IMG/VR virus record: IMGVR_UViG_3300030105_002944
Span: 1 to 22,356 of that record
Direction: 5' to 3' (one strand)
Length of the DNA: 22,356 nt
Origin: a virus
Shown: positions 21,122 through 22,356 of the stretch, piece after piece
How the letters are laid out: every line of letters starts with the position of its first letter
Numbering within the stretch: the stretch's first letter is position 1
Notes under the pieces: model-generated
Told to the model about the DNA's origin: nothing
What the model saw: the letters and a program-made list of their open reading frames with translations, nothing else
Databases searched by the model: none
Translations under genes and position numbers: made by a program

Positions 21122-22214
21122 CCTTCCTTTCTTTTGCTGTTAATTGCTGGCTCCAGTTGTCAACTTTCTTTTGTTCTTTTTCAATTGTTTGATTTAAACT
21201 TACAAGTCTATTGTTCCAAACAAACAAAAGTTGAGAAAGAGTAGTGTCTTCTTTTACTCTTAACTGGTCAAGATAAACGGGTTGATCTTTAGCAGGCAAA
21301 TCAATTTTAAGTTCCCAGTTAATCCATCTGCTAAAAGGATTGCCTCTTCTATCATAATATCTAACGTCTTCTTTGTATCTATCACCATGAGTTTTATAAA
21401 GTTTTGATAACTCTTCCTCATACGCTACATACTCAGCAAATAATGCTTTAAGTTTAAGAACAGTTTCTTCGTTAGGTTTTTTATTAAGAAGGTGATCTCT
21501 TTCATTCTCAACCATTTTAATAAAAGCAACTTTACCTTCAGTTGATTTCTCCCACACTTGAAGACGACTACCTACACAAGGACCAGCACGAAAACCTAAT
21601 TGCTGGAAGCCATGATCATAGATAACACCATTTCTGTTACCTTCGTCCCATCTTTCAATGTAACGCTCACAGGCACCGCAAACAGCACGATTTTCTTTTG
21701 CATATTTTTCCTGTTTTCTTTTATAATCATCCTCTTCTTTGATGCGAATTTTATCCTGATACTGGAAAAACTTAGATACCCAGACATCATATTTAAAAGT
21801 AGTCATATCATAAACTTCCCAAAGTTTCGAGGAAGAGCCTTCACTGTAAGGAGGAGAAACATAACTAATGTTGGAGGCGGTACAATGATCAAGAAAAACA
21901 GGGTCAGCCCATTCATACGTATGAACTTGATGTCCCAACGTTTCATCAAAATCGGAGTGCTGCTTACTGATCCCCCAAACAACATATTTAGTTGGATGCT
22001 TCTCCCATCCTTTCCTGCAACGGTAAATAGCAAATTTATTATTAAATTTAAAAAGGTCATAAACTTTACCTTCCTCATCAAAAGTTTTATAGATAGGAAA
22101 TTTATGTTTGCCAGCAGTTGCAATACTAATTGTTTTTGATTCAAACATAGCTCTGTGAGGAAAGTATTCAAAAGTTATTTTAGCGATTGGTATGTATACT
22201 TGTTTAATATTCAT
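21111..22214 (-). CDS. Uncharacterised protein with CxxC-HG-CxG zinc motif
   Basis: 367 residues, ribosome-binding site GAAGGAATAAA. The N-terminal 150 residues look beta-rich with many aromatic residues (YEWADP, KLWEVYDMTTFKYDVW). The centre has VCGACERY (C179, C182), DHGFQQLGFRAGPCVGSR (H201, C213, G215); C-x2-C ... HG ... C-x-G is a zinc-site pattern I recall from many unnamed phage and plasmid proteins. The C-terminal 150 residues are charged helical, probably coiled coil. It is the first gene after R3 and shares its operon with a methyltransferase. Function unknown; nucleic-acid binding is plausible. Confidence 0.75.
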   Translation of the reverse strand: MNIKQVYIPIAKITFEYFPHRAMFESKTISIATAGKHKFPIYKTFDEEGKVYDLFKFNNKFAIYRCRKGWEKHPTKYVVWGISKQHSDFDETLGHQVHTYEWADPVFLDHCTASNISYVSPPYSEGSSSKLWEVYDMTTFKYDVWVSKFFQYQDKIRIKEEDDYKRKQEKYAKENRAVCGACERYIERWDEGNRNGVIYDHGFQQLGFRAGPCVGSRLQVWEKSTEGKVAFIKMVENERDHLLNKKPNEETVLKLKALFAEYVAYEEELSKLYKTHGDRYKEDVRYYDRRGNPFSRWINWELKIDLPAKDQPVYLDQLRVKEDTTLSQLLFVWNNRLVSLNQTIEKEQKKVDNWSQQLTAKERKEAQ

Positions 22215-22252
22215 TTTATTCCTTCTTTCTATTTGTTATAGTTATATATAAT

Positions 22253-22304
22253 ATTATATTACATAGGAGTAAATACTTATCTAATTTATGGCTGTTTTCT
22301 GGGG
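22253..22304 (-). promoter_or_regulatory. R3: promoter/operator-like element, copy 3 of 3
   Basis: Minus strand: CCCCAGAAAACAGCC (22290-22304), AATTAGATA (22278-22286) and an AT block with TATAAT (plus-strand attatattacata, 22253-22265, one base different from R1 and R2). The 15-bp site is the reverse complement of that in R1 apart from one base, so the site is inverted while the promoter part keeps its direction. The ATG of the downstream gene lies about 40 nt away at 22214. Confidence 0.5.
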
Positions 22305-22356
22305 CTATTTGGATGCTTCGATAACCGCGTTACACCACCAATTAAGATCTTTTTCT
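22305..22356 (-). CDS. 3' end of a further minus-strand gene (cut by window edge)
   Basis: A reading frame enters from the right edge and stops at TAG 22305. The visible end, EKDLNWWCNAVIEASK, is protein-like, with no rare features. Its stop lies one base pair outside the R3 15-bp site, mirroring the way the other copies adjoin the ends of polA and the methyltransferase. Too short to identify. Confidence 0.4.
   Translation of the reverse strand, partial: EKDLNWWCNAVIEASK

Noticed and set aside
21828-21866. SPPY sequence in the 367-residue protein as a methyltransferase motif
   Set aside because: No matching FxGxG motif I or further methyltransferase motifs exist in that protein; likely coincidence.
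21600-22139. Plus-strand frame of 179 codons opposite the 367-residue gene
   Set aside because: It is antisense to a gene with a good ribosome-binding site and zinc motif; its product is a hydrophobic low-complexity shadow and it has no ribosome-binding site of note.
1-22356. tRNA genes, phage RNA polymerase, integrase or attachment site
   Set aside because: No cloverleaf-like stretch, polymerase motif or tyrosine/serine recombinase motif was seen by eye; a covariance search for tRNAs could not be run.

Overview
The window is a stretch of an AT-rich, tightly packed phage genome, most likely a tailed phage of marine bacterioplankton. The evidence is a phage replication block (family A DNA polymerase, archaeo-eukaryotic-type primase, UvrD-like helicase, SNF2-like helicase, SSB-like protein), very large low-complexity putative virion proteins carrying glycine motifs (GGxVxxFxxGGIAG, GGIASL) that I associate from memory with uncultured marine phages and pelagiphages, and many overlapping small genes. 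No terminase, portal, major capsid protein, integrase or phage RNA polymerase is visible, so this is only part of the genome. The host assignment (SAR11- or SAR116-like) is an inference.

Layout. (1) 2-6325, plus strand: three large putative virion or internal proteins and a small membrane/coiled-coil protein, joined by stop/start overlaps. The first is cut by the left edge. (2) 6330-7776, minus strand: four overlapping small unknown genes behind an AT-rich promoter-like element (R1). (3) 7871-14955, minus strand: the replication operon, in transcription order two conserved unknown genes, SSB-like protein, hairpin terminator, primase, SF1 helicase, DUF6378-like protein, PolA. (4) 14956-15040: a divergent promoter region. 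(5) 15041-17191, plus strand: SNF2-like helicase, a DnaJ-type zinc-knuckle protein, a small exported or membrane protein, then a sigma70-like promoter and a single CxxC protein. (6) 17188-19838, minus strand: ten small genes behind a second copy of the element (R2). They include a HECAH metallopeptidase, a 49-residue ribbon-helix-helix candidate and a 35-residue membrane peptide. (7) 19903-22214, minus strand: DNA methyltransferase, a 24-residue membrane peptide and a 367-residue zinc-motif protein, behind a third copy (R3). At the right edge another minus-strand gene appears to end.

The most notable unexplained structure is regulatory. Three copies of one element (R1-R3) each contain an AT-rich TATAAT-bearing block, AATTAGATA and a 15-bp near-palindromic site. 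Each sits between the end of one minus-strand gene and the start of the next operon, and the 15-bp site is inverted between copies. Minus-strand accessory genes are also separated by near-identical cassettes in which the stop codon lies inside a GCGC hairpin (upstream protein ends in AQ), followed in all but one junction by a 12-nt ribosome-binding leader that occurs identically five times. The polymerase carries leucine at the position equivalent to E. coli Pol I residue 762, a variant known from marine viral PolA surveys.
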